From NCBI GenBank assembly GCA_029027985.1, contig CP119076.1, positions 744,001 through 808,000 on the forward strand: a stretch of 64,000 nt of DNA, written 5' to 3'. The DNA comes from Klebsiella aerogenes. GTDB lineage: Bacteria > Pseudomonadota > Gammaproteobacteria > Enterobacterales > Enterobacteriaceae. The notes under the pieces were generated by a model. The model saw only the letters and a list, made by a program, of their open reading frames with translations, ran no database searches and was not told the origin of the DNA. A program made the position numbers and the translations under genes. Numbering within the stretch: position 1 is the first letter of the stretch; every line of letters begins with the position of its first letter. Positions 46,699-57,059 of the stretch are shown here, in pieces.

Positions 46699-48339
46699 AT
46701 GAGCGAAATGATTACCGTCGGCGATGCCATCGCCAGAACGCTGGAGCAGTATCACGTTGAAGCCATCTATGGCGTCATTTCTATTCACAACCTGCCGATT
46801 GCCGATGCCGTCGGCCAGCGGGAAAAAATCCGCTTTGTCCCGGCGCGCGGCGAAGCCGGTTCGGTGACCATGGCCGACGCCCACGGGCGTTTTTCCGGGT
46901 TGGGCGTCGCATTGACCAGTACCGGCGCAGGCGCGGGCAACGCGGTCGGCGCGCTGGTGGAGGCGATGAACGCCTGTACGCCGTTGCTGCACCTTACCGG
47001 ACAAGTCGAAAAGGCCTGGCTGGATGCCGACACCGGCTTTATCCATGAAACCCGCGATCAGCTGACCTTCCTGAAAGCCAGCTCGAAGCGCGCTTATCGC
47101 ATCAGCAACGCCAACCAGGCGGTGGCTATCCTGCATAAAGCGATTCAGGAAGCGCAAACGCCGCCGTGCGGCCCGGTCTCGGTGGAGATCCCCATTGATA
47201 TTCAAAGTGCGAAAATTCCGCTTTCTCTGCTTACCGCGCCGTTAAAAACCGCCCCGTCTGCGGCACCGGAAGCGTCGATGGTTGATGCGCTGTGGACTCA
47301 ACTTAAGCAGGCGAAGCAGCCGCTGCTGTGGCTCGGCGGCGGCGCTTTAGAGAGCGGTGAAGCCGTGAAAGCGCTCGCGGATGCCGGGGTGACAGTGATT
47401 TCCAGCACCCATGGCCGCGGTATCCTGGCGGATAGTCATCGCGCCAGCCTGCGCGCGTTCCATAATTCACCGTCGGTTGAAGCGCTGATCTCACAATGTG
47501 ATTTCACCCTGGTTGCCGGTTCGCGACTGCGCAGTAACGAAACGCGCTCATGGACGCTGGAACTACCGACGCCGCGGGTGCAGATTGATATCGATCCGGC
47601 GGCGGCTAGCCGTAACTACCTGATGGACAATACGTTGGTCGCGGACTGCCGCGCGTTATTAAGCGCGCTGGCGGAGAGAGTGCAGGGCAGAATGTGGGGT
47701 AACGCGCAGTGGGATAACCAGCTTAAAGAAGCGGTGGCGGTCGCGGAACATGGGCTGCGCGAACAGTGCGGCGCCTATGCCAAATTGAATGATGCGATTG
47801 CTCAGGCGTTGCCGGATGACGGTATTCTGGTACGTGATATTACCGTGTCCGGCAGCCTGTGGGGCAGCCGTCTGTTCCGTGCGCATGGCCCGCTGATGAA
47901 TATTCATTCGCTGGCAGGCGCCATCGGCATGGGGCTGCCGATGGCGATCGGCACCGCGATTGCCAATCCGCAGCACAAAGTGGTCGGCCTGGTCGGCGAC
48001 GGCGGCCTGAGCCTGAACCTTGGCGAACTGGCGACGCTGGCGCAGGAGAAGGCGAACGTGACGCTGCTGATTATGAATGACGGCGGCTACGGCGTGATGC
48101 GCGGCATTCAGGATAAGTATTTTGGTGGCCGTCAGTATTACAACGAGCTGCATACTCCGGACTTTACGCTGTTGGCGCAGGCGATCGGCCTGCAGGCGTG
48201 GAGCGTTGAGCGGGCGGAGGATTTCCAGGCGGTGATGACCGAAGCGCTGGCGATGCCGGGGCCGTCGGTGGTGGAAATCAAAATGGGCCAGATCGGCGCG
48301 CTGCGCTTTGCCGGTCCGCCGCAGAAGACGTTGTATTAA
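46699..48339 (+). CDS. ThDP-dependent enzyme, acetolactate synthase/decarboxylase type
   Basis: 546 residues with the three domains of the ThDP family. The activating Glu is in PARGEAGSVTMADAHGR (about residue 55), and the metal-binding GDGGLSLNLGELATL to NDGGYG motif is near 430-460. It resembles benzoylformate decarboxylase and acetolactate synthase, so a 2-keto acid decarboxylation feeding an aldehyde to the neighbouring ALDH is a fair inference. Last gene of the plus-strand operon. Confidence 0.88.
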   Translation: MSEMITVGDAIARTLEQYHVEAIYGVISIHNLPIADAVGQREKIRFVPARGEAGSVTMADAHGRFSGLGVALTSTGAGAGNAVGALVEAMNACTPLLHLTGQVEKAWLDADTGFIHETRDQLTFLKASSKRAYRISNANQAVAILHKAIQEAQTPPCGPVSVEIPIDIQSAKIPLSLLTAPLKTAPSAAPEASMVDALWTQLKQAKQPLLWLGGGALESGEAVKALADAGVTVISSTHGRGILADSHRASLRAFHNSPSVEALISQCDFTLVAGSRLRSNETRSWTLELPTPRVQIDIDPAAASRNYLMDNTLVADCRALLSALAERVQGRMWGNAQWDNQLKEAVAVAEHGLREQCGAYAKLNDAIAQALPDDGILVRDITVSGSLWGSRLFRAHGPLMNIHSLAGAIGMGLPMAIGTAIANPQHKVVGLVGDGGLSLNLGELATLAQEKANVTLLIMNDGGYGVMRGIQDKYFGGRQYYNELHTPDFTLLAQAIGLQAWSVERAEDFQAVMTEALAMPGPSVVEIKMGQIGALRFAGPPQKTLY

Positions 48340-48551
48340 TTTGAGGAATAGCGTCATTTCCAGGGCAATTCCCGGCTTGCACTGCGTTTAGCTGGGCTAC
48401 CGACTGCCCGCTCATCCGTAAAATAGACCCCAACCCTCTCCCCCTTCCAGGGAGAGGGTACCGTGCGGCACAGGGGGTTAATCAAGGCGCCGGACGGTTG
48501 CTCCTGCGCGTCGGGAGAGGGCCGGTTCGCAGGAGAGGGTTCATTGCAGGG
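48340..48551. repeat. gap with a palindromic CCCTCTCCC repeat
   Basis: Between the ThDP gene and the convergent porin gene. Contains CCAACCCTCTCCC with GGGAGAGGGT (48431-48459) and a second GAGAGGG copy near 48511-48540. A similar unit, CCAACCCTCTCCC-ACAG-GAGAGGGT, occurs at 53261-53286. It is probably a dispersed palindromic element that can also act as a terminator. Confidence 0.6.
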
Positions 48552-49820
48552 TTAAAACACGTTAAACGGATATTCGACGTAGAACCGCACTTCATTACCG
48601 CTGACGTTATAGTCGCTGGCATTGCTGGAAACGCGCAGCACCGAGTAGCGCAATCTGAATTTCAAATCCTTCGCTACGCCGTTTTGTACCTGGTACTGCA
48701 ACTGGTTGAACCATTCGTGTTCTTTACCATTGCTGGTTTCCGCGGTTTTAATGTTATCGCCGCGTACGTAGGCAGTGGTCCAGGTCAGTCCTGGTAAACC
48801 CAGTCCGGCAAAATCCAGTCCATAAGATGCTTGCCAGGAACGTTCATCTTCGCCGTTAAAATCGGACCAATAGGAGTTGGCCAGCCAGATGGTGTTGCCG
48901 CCGTCGCCGACGCCGCCCTGATTCTGATAACCGCCGTAGTGGTAGCCGGTACTGCCGCTGCTCTGTTGGTATGCGACTTTAAAGGTGTGGATATCCCAGA
49001 TATAGCTGGCGGCCAGGCTCCAGATGCTGTTGCTGCGCCCGGTATCATTGGCATCGGCATATTTTTGATCCAGCCGTGAGTTGTAGCCGTTGAAATCCAG
49101 CACCAGCTGCTGGTCGGCGGCGAATGGCTGCTTGTAGTTCAGGCCGAGATACTGCTTATTCAGCACATCTTCGACGTGTGAAGCGTATAGCGCGCCGCTG
49201 AACTGGTCGTTGAATTGATAGCTGGCGCCGCCGAAGGCCAGGCTCTTCAGGCCGCTGTTGTGGCTGTCGTCGCTTTTGCGCTGCTGATCGGTGAGGTAAC
49301 CGGCATTAATTTCCAGACCGTCAATTTCTCTGGAGGTCAGCATCGTGCCGGTGTAGCTCTCGTACAGCAGGCGTGAGTCGTCGGCGTAGACGATAGGCAG
49401 CATCGGACGCTGGCTGCCGTAGCTCAGTACCGTATTGGAGAAGCGCATTTTGGCGGTGGCGCCGAATTTAGCGAGGTCAGATTTTGCGCGGCCATCGTCA
49501 TCCTGGGCGAAAAAGTCGATGCCGCCCGCGCCGCTGCGGCCGCGACCGCCGTCAAGCCGCACAGCGTACTGTGCAATGCCGTCAACGCCGAAACCGACTG
49601 GCCCCTGGGTAAAGCCGGATGCGAAGGTGGCGATGATACCCTGACCCCATTCAGCTTTATCCGCCAGGCCATCGCGATAGTCGCGCTTGATATAAGCGTT
49701 GCGTAAAAAGAGATCCAGGTGGCTGTCTTCAATAAAACCCTGACTATTTGATTGTTGGCTGGCAAAGGCTGGTGCGGCGATAATAATGCCAAGTGCGATT
49801 AACGATAATTCTTTTCTCAC
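48552..49820 (-). CDS. OprD-family outer membrane porin
   Basis: About 422 residues, 18-strand OprD-type barrel with signal peptide MRKELSLIALGIIIAAPAFA and typical N-terminal GFIEDSHLDLFLRNAYIKRDY. It ends in a beta strand with terminal Phe (YVEYPFNVF). The start is probably GTG at 49820; the frame begins at TTG 49853, which adds unrelated residues. OprD porins take up small acids and aromatics and are more usual in Pseudomonas, so it may have come with the island. It faces the catabolic operon and likely serves the same substrate. Confidence 0.87.
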   Translation of the reverse strand: MRKELSLIALGIIIAAPAFASQQSNSQGFIEDSHLDLFLRNAYIKRDYRDGLADKAEWGQGIIATFASGFTQGPVGFGVDGIAQYAVRLDGGRGRSGAGGIDFFAQDDDGRAKSDLAKFGATAKMRFSNTVLSYGSQRPMLPIVYADDSRLLYESYTGTMLTSREIDGLEINAGYLTDQQRKSDDSHNSGLKSLAFGGASYQFNDQFSGALYASHVEDVLNKQYLGLNYKQPFAADQQLVLDFNGYNSRLDQKYADANDTGRSNSIWSLAASYIWDIHTFKVAYQQSSGSTGYHYGGYQNQGGVGDGGNTIWLANSYWSDFNGEDERSWQASYGLDFAGLGLPGLTWTTAYVRGDNIKTAETSNGKEHEWFNQLQYQVQNGVAKDLKFRLRYSVLRVSSNASDYNVSGNEVRFYVEYPFNVF

Positions 49821-50198
49821 TGAGGGTACATCTCTGTCTGTCGATATATTCAAGGGAATGACTTCAACTCAGATATTCTCCTGAAATAATGTCAAAAGCA
49901 ATCATTGTGTGAGCAGATATATCGGCAAGAAACAGGTTGTATGCCACATGGCGCCAGTCTTCAGGCTGCAAGGGTGGACTATTTATTATCTGGGGGAAGG
50001 GGGTTCTGAAAGACGGATCATGTGCGGCATTTTTAATTTACCAAATAATATTTTTCTCAGCAGAGGGAGAAGAAATAATTGGCTGCGATGAGTCCTGGTA
50101 ATAATTAACGGTTTGTGCGCTTAAGTTATCAATTAATGCGGCTAAATATTTTCCTCTGATATATAAAAAAGGGAGGCGATAATGCCTCCCGCTGTCGA
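49821..50198. other. region between the porin and loiP
   Basis: About 378 bp with no convincing gene; it is AT-rich and holds the porin promoter and the loiP terminator (50165-50190). It marks the right-hand edge of the island next to the backbone. No clear repeat or integrase remnant is seen. Confidence 0.55.
50165..50190 (-). terminator. loiP terminator
   Basis: GGGAGGC-ATTATC-GCCTCCC on the minus strand followed by TTTTTT, just past the loiP stop. Confidence 0.88.
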
Positions 50199-50957
50199 TT
50201 ATTTAATCCCGTCGGCTTTCATACGATCGCGAATATGCTGAGCGCGTTCCTCCGATGCCGGGTGATCGTCAAACATCGAGCTCTGACGACCGGACTCCAG
50301 CTTGGCCAGTTTTTCAAAGCTGGTGGCCAGACCCGATGGATTGATGCCGCGTTTACGCAGCAGATCGTAAGAGTAGTCGTCCGCTTCTGATTCCTGGCGC
50401 TGGGAGAACTGCGAGTTCACCAGTTTTTCGCCCAGATCGCCCAGTTGCGACTGCGACAGGCTGCCGACAATGCCGCCAGCGGAGGCCGCCGCCGCGCGCA
50501 CGGCGTTGGTGCCCAGCGCGACCTGCATGCCTTTCTTGACGTGGCCAAGCGCCACGTGGCCCATTTCGTGGCCGATCACCGCTTCGACCTCGTTGTCGTT
50601 CATCAGATCCATCAGGCCGCTATAAACGCGAATGCAGCCGTTGGCCATCGCAAAGGCGTTAACGTCTTTGGTTTCATAGACCTTGTAGTTGACCGCCTGA
50701 CCGTTGATGTTATCGCCGAGCGCGGAGGCAATTTTGCTCAGGCGTTTGCTGTACTCGCTGCCAGCCGGAGAGATAGTGGCTTTGGCATCCATCTCTTTAC
50801 AGGCCTGGTCGCTTAAGGTTTTCACCTGCTCGTCGTTAAGAGAGTAAGCCTGGAATGCTTCGGCGCCTGAGCTGAGCAGAGCGTTGGAGTCCATGTTCTG
50901 ACAGCCGGTAAGCGTTGCTGCGATCCCAAAGGCAAGAACGGTTGAGCGAATTTTCAT
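50199..50957 (-). CDS. loiP: outer-membrane metalloprotease LoiP
   Basis: 252 residues, M48-family protease in the envelope, called YggG in E. coli and induced in low osmolarity. It is a lipoprotein (lipobox LTGC near residue 20) with the zinc motif HEMGH (VIGHEMGHVALGH) and the third ligand Glu in ESEADDYSYDLL. Start at MKIRSTVLAF (50957). It is divergent from tktA, its E. coli neighbour. Confidence 0.95.
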   Translation of the reverse strand: MKIRSTVLAFGIAATLTGCQNMDSNALLSSGAEAFQAYSLNDEQVKTLSDQACKEMDAKATISPAGSEYSKRLSKIASALGDNINGQAVNYKVYETKDVNAFAMANGCIRVYSGLMDLMNDNEVEAVIGHEMGHVALGHVKKGMQVALGTNAVRAAAASAGGIVGSLSQSQLGDLGEKLVNSQFSQRQESEADDYSYDLLRKRGINPSGLATSFEKLAKLESGRQSSMFDDHPASEERAQHIRDRMKADGIK

Positions 50958-51237
50958 TTTTATCTTCCACAATCTTATGGTTTTTTATCCGAAAAATGGG
51001 CGACGACGGACCCGCCTCGTCCTGTGCAAAGTATAAATAGTATCTCATTATCCGGGCGAGTGGATTCCGGGGCAGCACAACGTGTTCCAGAGATTTCTTA
51101 AATAGGCAAAAGGATGCTCCATGTACATGCTTTGTCGCTTGGGTTACATTGTTCACACTTTTTTCCGGCGTAGCCCAAAACGCGCTCTCGTCAAGTCGTT
51201 AAGGGCATGGCCTTCCAACATCCGAACTGGAGTCAAA

Positions 51238-53229
51238 ATGTCCTCACGTAAAGAGCTTGCCAACGCTATTCGTGCGCTGAGCATGGACGCTGTACAGAAA
51301 GCCAAATCCGGCCACCCTGGCGCCCCGATGGGCATGGCTGACATTGCCGAAGTCCTGTGGCGTGATTTCCTGAACCATAACCCGCAGAACCCGTCCTGGG
51401 CCGATCGCGACCGCTTCGTGCTGTCCAACGGCCACGGCTCCATGCTGATTTACAGCCTGCTGCACCTCACCGGTTATGATCTGCCGATCGAAGAACTGAA
51501 AAACTTCCGTCAGCTGCACTCCAAAACCCCGGGTCACCCGGAAGTGGGTTACACCGCAGGCGTGGAAACCACTACCGGCCCACTGGGCCAGGGTATCGCT
51601 AATGCGGTCGGTATGGCCATCGCGGAAAAAACGCTGGCGGCGCAGTTCAACCGTCCGGGTCACGACATCGTTGACCACTTCACCTACGCCTTCATGGGCG
51701 ATGGCTGCATGATGGAAGGCATTTCTCACGAAGTGTGCTCCCTGGCCGGTACCCTGAAACTGGGTAAACTGGTGGCGTTCTATGATGACAACGGCATCTC
51801 CATTGATGGCCATGTTGAAGGCTGGTTCACCGACGATACCGCTAAACGCTTTGAAGCCTACGGCTGGCACGTGGTGCGCGGCGTTGACGGTCACGACGCT
51901 GACGCCATCAAACGCGCGGTCGAAGAAGCACGCGCGGTCACCGACAAACCGTCCCTGCTGATGTGCAAAACCATCATCGGCTTCGGTTCGCCGAACAAAG
52001 CGGGCACCCACGACTCCCACGGCGCGCCGCTGGGCGACGCGGAAATTGCGCTGACCCGCGAGGCCCTGGGCTGGCATCACCCGGCCTTCGAAATCCCGTC
52101 TGACATCTACGCGCAGTGGGATGCGAAAGAAGCCGGTCAGACCAAAGAAGCGGCATGGAACGAGAAGTTCGCCGCCTACGCGAAAGCCTTCCCGCAGGAA
52201 GCGGCAGAATTTACCCGTCGTATGAAAGGCGACATGCCGTCTGACTTCGACGCGAAAGCCAACGAATTCATCGCCAAACTGCAGGCGAACCCGGCGAAAA
52301 TCGCCAGCCGTAAAGCCTCGCAGAATGCCATTGAAGCGTTCGGCCCGCTGCTGCCGGAGTTCCTCGGCGGTTCCGCCGACCTGGCGCCGTCCAACCTGAC
52401 CCTGTGGTCTGGTTCTAAAGCTATCAACGAAGACACCGCGGGTAACTACATCCATTACGGCGTGCGTGAATTCGGTATGACCGCGATTGCTAACGGTATC
52501 TCGCTGCACGGCGGCTTCCTGCCGTACACCTCCACCTTCCTGATGTTCGTGGAATATGCGCGTAACGCGGTACGTATGGCGGCGCTGATGAAACAGCGTC
52601 AGGTGATGGTCTATACCCATGACTCCATTGGTCTGGGCGAAGACGGCCCGACTCACCAGCCGGTCGAACAGGTGGCTTCTCTGCGCGTGACCCCGAACAT
52701 GAGCACATGGCGTCCGTGTGACCAGGTGGAATCCGCGATCGCGTGGAAATACGGCGTAGAGCGTCAGGACGGCCCGACCGCGCTGATCCTCTCCCGTCAG
52801 AACCTGGCGCAGCAGGAACGTACCGCGGAACAGCTGGCGAACGTTGCCCGCGGCGGTTACGTACTGAAAGATTGCGCCGGTCAGCCGGAACTGATCTTCA
52901 TCGCTACCGGTTCAGAAGTTGAGCTGGCGGTAGCCGCGTGGGACAAACTGACTGCCGAAGGCGTGAAGGCGCGTGTGGTCTCCATGCCGTCCACCGACGC
53001 GTTCGACAAGCAGGATGCGGCGTACCGTGAATCCGTACTGCCGAAAGCGGTCTCTGCCCGTGTGGCGGTGGAAGCCGGTATCGCGGACTACTGGTTCAAA
53101 TACGTTGGCCTGAACGGCGCTATCGTTGGCATGACCACCTTCGGTGAGTCTGCGCCGGCAGAGCTGCTGTTCGAAGAGTTCGGCTTCACCGTCGATAACG
53201 TGGTCGCGAAAGCGAAAGCGCTGCTGTAA
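51238..53229 (+). CDS. tktA: transketolase
   Basis: 663 residues, E. coli TktA length; moves two-carbon units in the pentose phosphate pathway. ThDP site [18 protein letters not shown] with YDDNGIS, and the C-terminal domains follow, with [13 protein letters not shown]. Start [10 protein letters not shown] matches E. coli; the frame is open 117 bases further up. Followed by a terminator. Confidence 0.98.
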   Translation: MSSRKELANAIRALSMDAVQKAKSGHPGAPMGMADIAEVLWRDFLNHNPQNPSWADRDRFVLSNGHGSMLIYSLLHLTGYDLPIEELKNFRQLHSKTPGHPEVGYTAGVETTTGPLGQGIANAVGMAIAEKTLAAQFNRPGHDIVDHFTYAFMGDGCMMEGISHEVCSLAGTLKLGKLVAFYDDNGISIDGHVEGWFTDDTAKRFEAYGWHVVRGVDGHDADAIKRAVEEARAVTDKPSLLMCKTIIGFGSPNKAGTHDSHGAPLGDAEIALTREALGWHHPAFEIPSDIYAQWDAKEAGQTKEAAWNEKFAAYAKAFPQEAAEFTRRMKGDMPSDFDAKANEFIAKLQANPAKIASRKASQNAIEAFGPLLPEFLGGSADLAPSNLTLWSGSKAINEDTAGNYIHYGVREFGMTAIANGISLHGGFLPYTSTFLMFVEYARNAVRMAALMKQRQVMVYTHDSIGLGEDGPTHQPVEQVASLRVTPNMSTWRPCDQVESAIAWKYGVERQDGPTALILSRQNLAQQERTAEQLANVARGGYVLKDCAGQPELIFIATGSEVELAVAAWDKLTAEGVKARVVSMPSTDAFDKQDAAYRESVLPKAVSARVAVEAGIADYWFKYVGLNGAIVGMTTFGESAPAELLFEEFGFTVDNVVAKAKALL

Positions 53230-53296
53230 TCGCTATTACGGTGCGGGCTGATGCTCTCACCCCAACCCTCTCCCACAGGAGAGGGTGCAAATACCA

Positions 53297-53324
53297 AAAA
53301 CGGTAACCCCTGGGTTACCGTTTT
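53297..53324 (+). terminator. tktA terminator
   Basis: AAAACGGTAACCC pairs with GGGTTACCGTTTT around a two-base loop; TTTT belongs to the stem and is followed by ACTTTT. It can act in both directions. Confidence 0.85.
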
Positions 53325-53404
53325 ACTTTTACCCCGCTACCCGGCTTTTTTGTATCTGCTATTCCTGATTCATGTAATACAGCTGTAAATTATTCCATCA
53401 AAAA

Positions 53405-53420
53405 TGTGACGTAAGTCATA
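53405..53420 (+). promoter_or_regulatory. CRP-like site upstream of epd
   Basis: TGTGACGTAAGTCATA fits TGTGA-N6-TCACA with changes in the second half only. In E. coli the epd promoter is known to be activated by CRP. Confidence 0.65.
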
Positions 53421-53477
53421 TAGCTGGTTTATTGATCTGGACAATCATTCCTTTTATTCCGACTTTGGCTTATTCTG

Positions 53478-53493
53478 GCTGAAGCGTTTCAGT
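53478..53493. promoter_or_regulatory. Cra (FruR)-like operator upstream of epd
   Basis: GCTGAAGCGTTTCAGT, containing the palindrome TGAAGCGTTTCA, a near-ideal Cra site. Cra represses glycolytic operons including epd-pgk in E. coli. Confidence 0.75.
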
Positions 53494-53614
53494 CGTATAA
53501 ATGTTCGACAATTAACCAATCAGTCGCAGTTTGCGGCAGGTAAGGTTCCCCTGAAGGCGTTGCTGGATTACTCTGTCAGCCACCTCAAATCAGGGATAAT
53601 CTTGCAGGAGACCT

Positions 53615-54634
53615 ATGACCATACGCATTGCGATTAATGGCTTCGGTCGCATAGGACGCAACGTGGTTCGTGCCTTATATGAATCCGGGCGTCGTGCGGA
53701 AATCACCGTGGTGGCGATCAATGAACTGGCGGATGCCGCAGGCATCGCGCATTTATTGAAGTACGACACCAGCCATGGCCGTTTTTCCTGGGATGTTCGC
53801 CAGGAACGAGAGCAGCTGTATGTCGGCGATGATGTCGTTCGTCTGCTGCATGAGCCTTCCATTGCGGCGCTGCCGTGGCAGGAACTGGCGGTGGATGTCG
53901 TGCTGGACTGTACCGGCGTATACGGTAGCCGTGAACATGGCGAAGCCCATCTTCAGGCTGGCGCGAAGAAAGTGCTCTTTTCACATCCTGGCGGCAACGA
54001 TCTCGACGCAACGGTCGTCTTCGGCGTCAACCATGACGAGCTGCGCGCGGAGCACCGCATTGTCTCTAACGCCTCCTGTACCACCAACTGCATTATTCCG
54101 GTCATTAAACTGCTAGATGATGCCTACGGCATTGAGTCAGGAACGGTAACGACAATCCACTCCGCCATGCACGATCAGCAGGTGATCGATGCCTATCATC
54201 CGGATCTGCGGCGCACGCGTGCGGCCAGTCAATCCATTATTCCGGTTGATACTAAACTTGCAGCGGGGATCACCCGTATTTTCCCGCAGTTTAACGATCG
54301 TTTTGAGGCGATCGCGGTACGCGTACCGACGATTAACGTTACGGCAATTGACCTGAGCGTGACGGTGAAAAAACCGGTAAAGGCCTGTGAAGTCAACCAA
54401 TTGCTGCAAAAAGCAGCACAGGGAACATTTCATGGTATAGTTGACTATACGGAATTACCGTTGGTCTCGACAGATTTTAACCATGATCCGCATAGCGCCA
54501 TCGTCGATGGCACGCAAACCCGGGTCAGTGGCACGCATCTGATCAAAACATTGGTCTGGTGCGATAACGAATGGGGCTTTGCTAACCGAATGCTCGACAC
54601 GACGTTAGCGATGGCCGCGCAAGGTTTCAGGTAA
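53615..54634 (+). CDS. epd: D-erythrose-4-phosphate dehydrogenase
   Basis: 339 residues, GAPDH family, NAD-binding [15 protein letters not shown] and active-site SNASCTTNC. It makes 4-phosphoerythronate for pyridoxal phosphate synthesis. It is the first gene of epd-pgk-fbaA; pgk follows after 51 bp. The ORF starts with AGGAGACCT ahead of the ATG. Confidence 0.96.
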   Translation: MTIRIAINGFGRIGRNVVRALYESGRRAEITVVAINELADAAGIAHLLKYDTSHGRFSWDVRQEREQLYVGDDVVRLLHEPSIAALPWQELAVDVVLDCTGVYGSREHGEAHLQAGAKKVLFSHPGGNDLDATVVFGVNHDELRAEHRIVSNASCTTNCIIPVIKLLDDAYGIESGTVTTIHSAMHDQQVIDAYHPDLRRTRAASQSIIPVDTKLAAGITRIFPQFNDRFEAIAVRVPTINVTAIDLSVTVKKPVKACEVNQLLQKAAQGTFHGIVDYTELPLVSTDFNHDPHSAIVDGTQTRVSGTHLIKTLVWCDNEWGFANRMLDTTLAMAAQGFR

Positions 54635-54685
54635 AGCGCTACGGCGCTTGCAAAACTTTATCAAGAATCAACGAGAGGATTCACC

Positions 54686-55849
54686 ATGTCTGTAATTAAG
54701 ATGACCGATTTGGATCTGGCTGGTAAACGCGTTTTCATCCGTGCCGATCTGAACGTACCCGTTAAAGATGGCAAAGTGACCAGCGACGCGCGTATCCGTG
54801 CTTCCCTGCCGACCATCGAACTGGCGCTGAAACAGGGCGCTAAAGTAATGGTGACTTCTCACCTCGGTCGTCCGACTGAAGGCGAATACAACGAAGAATT
54901 CTCTCTGTTGCCGGTTGTTAATTACCTGAAAGACAAACTGTCTAACCCGGTACGTCTGGTTAAAGACTACCTGGATGGCGTTGACGTTGCCGCTGGTGAA
55001 CTGGTGGTTCTGGAAAACGTGCGCTTCAACAAAGGTGAGAAAAAAGACGACGAAGAGCTGTCTAAGAAATACGCTGCGCTGTGCGACGTATTCGTGATGG
55101 ACGCTTTCGGCACCGCGCACCGCGCACAGGCTTCCACCCACGGTATCGGTAAATTCGCCGATGTCGCTTGCGCAGGCCCGCTGCTGGCGGCTGAACTCGA
55201 CGCACTGGGTAAAGCGCTGAAAGAACCGGCTCGTCCGATGGTCGCTATCGTTGGCGGTTCTAAAGTGTCCACCAAACTGACCGTTCTGGACTCACTGTCC
55301 AAAATTGCTGACCAGCTGATCGTCGGCGGCGGTATCGCGAACACCTTCGTTGCCGCTCAGGGCCACAATGTCGGTAAATCCCTGTACGAAGCTGACCTGG
55401 TTGACGAAGCTAAGCGTCTGCTGAGCACCTGCGATATTCCGGTTCCGACTGACGTACGCGTCGCGACCGAATTCTCTGAAACTGCCGCCGCGACCCTGAA
55501 ATCCGTTAACGACATCAAAGATGAAGAGCAGATTCTGGACCTCGGCGACGTTTCCGCACAGAAATTGGCTGATATCCTGAAAAACGCGAAAACCATCCTG
55601 TGGAACGGTCCGGTCGGCGTATTTGAATTCCCGAACTTCCGTAAAGGTACTGAAATCGTCGCTAATGCTATTGCAGACAGCGAAGGCTTCTCTATCGCAG
55701 GCGGCGGCGACACCCTGGCGGCGATTGACCTGTTCGGTATCGCTGACAAAATCTCCTACATCTCCACTGGCGGCGGCGCATTCCTCGAATTCGTGGAAGG
55801 CAAAGTTCTGCCGGCAGTAGCCATGCTCGAAGAGCGCGCTAAGCAGTAA
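54686..55849 (+). CDS. pgk: phosphoglycerate kinase
   Basis: 387 residues, E. coli length. [25 protein letters not shown], the substrate-binding HLGRPTEG, and the ATP-binding end GGGDTLAAI are clear. Reaction: 1,3-bisphosphoglycerate + ADP to 3-phosphoglycerate + ATP. Codon use is strongly biased, as in highly expressed genes. A hairpin follows, so part of transcription stops before fbaA. Confidence 0.98.
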   Translation: MSVIKMTDLDLAGKRVFIRADLNVPVKDGKVTSDARIRASLPTIELALKQGAKVMVTSHLGRPTEGEYNEEFSLLPVVNYLKDKLSNPVRLVKDYLDGVDVAAGELVVLENVRFNKGEKKDDEELSKKYAALCDVFVMDAFGTAHRAQASTHGIGKFADVACAGPLLAAELDALGKALKEPARPMVAIVGGSKVSTKLTVLDSLSKIADQLIVGGGIANTFVAAQGHNVGKSLYEADLVDEAKRLLSTCDIPVPTDVRVATEFSETAAATLKSVNDIKDEEQILDLGDVSAQKLADILKNAKTILWNGPVGVFEFPNFRKGTEIVANAIADSEGFSIAGGGDTLAAIDLFGIADKISYISTGGGAFLEFVEGKVLPAVAMLEERAKQ

Positions 55850-55856
55850 TTTAGTT

Positions 55857-55881
55857 CAGGCGGGGAAACCCGCCTGTTTTT
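55857..55881 (+). terminator. pgk-fbaA terminator
   Basis: CAGGCGGG-GAAA-CCCGCCTG followed by TTTTT (tetraloop hairpin), 8 bp after the pgk stop. Probably partial, since fbaA follows. Confidence 0.8.
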
Positions 55882-55959
55882 CAGCGCGCTAACGTACAAC
55901 TTTGTACAGCTCGCGAACCTTCTTCAACGGTCGAAGATACAGATACAGGACTAAGTAAC

Positions 55960-57039
55960 ATGTCTAAAATTTTTGATTTCGTAAAACCGGGCGTCATCAC
56001 TGGCGACGACGTTCAGAAAGTGTTCCAGGTAGCTAAAGAAAACAACTTTGCTCTGCCAGCGGTAAACTGCGTGGGAACTGATTCCATCAACGCCGTTCTG
56101 GAAGCTGCTGCTAAAGTTCGTTCTCCGGTTATCGTTCAGTTCTCCAACGGCGGCGCGGCGTTCATCGCGGGCAAAGGCGTGAAAACTGACGTTCCTCAGG
56201 GCGCGGCAATCCTTGGTGCTATCTCTGGCGCGCATCACGTTCACCAGATGGCTGAACACTACGGCGTGCCGGTTATCCTGCACACTGACCACTGCGCGAA
56301 GAAACTGCTGCCGTGGATCGACGGTCTGCTGGACGCGGGTGAAAAACACTTCGCCGCTACCGGCAAACCGCTGTTCTCTTCCCACATGATCGACCTGTCT
56401 GAAGAGTCCCTGCACGAAAACATCGAGATCTGCTCTAAATACCTGGCTCGTATGGCCAAAATGGGCATGACTCTGGAAATCGAACTGGGTTGCACCGGCG
56501 GCGAAGAAGACGGCGTGGACAACAGCCACATGGACGCTTCCGCTCTGTACACCCAGCCGGAAGACGTTGATTATGCGTATACCGAACTGAGCAAAATCAG
56601 CCCGCGTTTCACCATCGCGGCGTCCTTCGGTAACGTACACGGCGTTTACAAGCCGGGTAACGTGGTTCTGACCCCGACCATCCTGCGCGACTCTCAGGAA
56701 TATGTTTCTAAGAAACATAACCTGCCGCACAACAGCCTGAACTTCGTCTTCCACGGCGGTTCCGGTTCTTCCGCTCAGGAAATCAAAGACTCCGTAAGCT
56801 ACGGTGTAGTGAAAATGAACATCGATACCGATACCCAATGGGCGACCTGGGACGGTATCCTGCAGTACTACAAAACCAACGAAGCTTACCTGCAGGGCCA
56901 GCTGGGCAACCCGAAAGGCGAAGACCAGCCGAACAAGAAATACTACGATCCGCGCGTATGGCTGCGTGCTGCTCAGACCTCAATGGTGACTCGTCTGGAG
57001 CAGGCATTCAAAGAGCTGAACGCGATCGACGTTCTGTAA
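55960..57039 (+). CDS. fbaA: class II fructose-bisphosphate aldolase
   Basis: 359 residues, zinc-dependent. Zinc His in HTDHCAKKLLPW (about residue 108-111), Glu in ELGCTGGEEDGVD, His in FVFHGGSGSSAQEI (FBPA-binding loop). Cleaves fructose-1,6-bisphosphate to DHAP and G3P. Strong codon bias. In E. coli mscS follows; here the accessory arcC-type cluster does. Confidence 0.98.
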   Translation: MSKIFDFVKPGVITGDDVQKVFQVAKENNFALPAVNCVGTDSINAVLEAAAKVRSPVIVQFSNGGAAFIAGKGVKTDVPQGAAILGAISGAHHVHQMAEHYGVPVILHTDHCAKKLLPWIDGLLDAGEKHFAATGKPLFSSHMIDLSEESLHENIEICSKYLARMAKMGMTLEIELGCTGGEEDGVDNSHMDASALYTQPEDVDYAYTELSKISPRFTIAASFGNVHGVYKPGNVVLTPTILRDSQEYVSKKHNLPHNSLNFVFHGGSGSSAQEIKDSVSYGVVKMNIDTDTQWATWDGILQYYKTNEAYLQGQLGNPKGEDQPNKKYYDPRVWLRAAQTSMVTRLEQAFKELNAIDVL

Positions 57040-57059
57040 TTTCGTATGCTGCGAGCGTA

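Larger units (their letters stand above)
53230..53614 (+). other. tktA-epd intergenic control region
   Basis: 385 bp with the CCCTCTCCC palindrome, the tktA terminator, a CRP-like site and a Cra-like site. The last part is the epd leader with GCAGGAGAC as ribosome site. Confidence 0.7.

Noticed and set aside
49909..50091. A 60-residue frame between the porin and loiP
   Set aside because: Low-complexity AT-rich sequence with no ribosome site or similarity.
51244..52656. A 470-residue frame antisense to tktA
   Set aside because: It is the mirror of a conserved, codon-biased gene; long antisense frames are expected from the strong codon bias.
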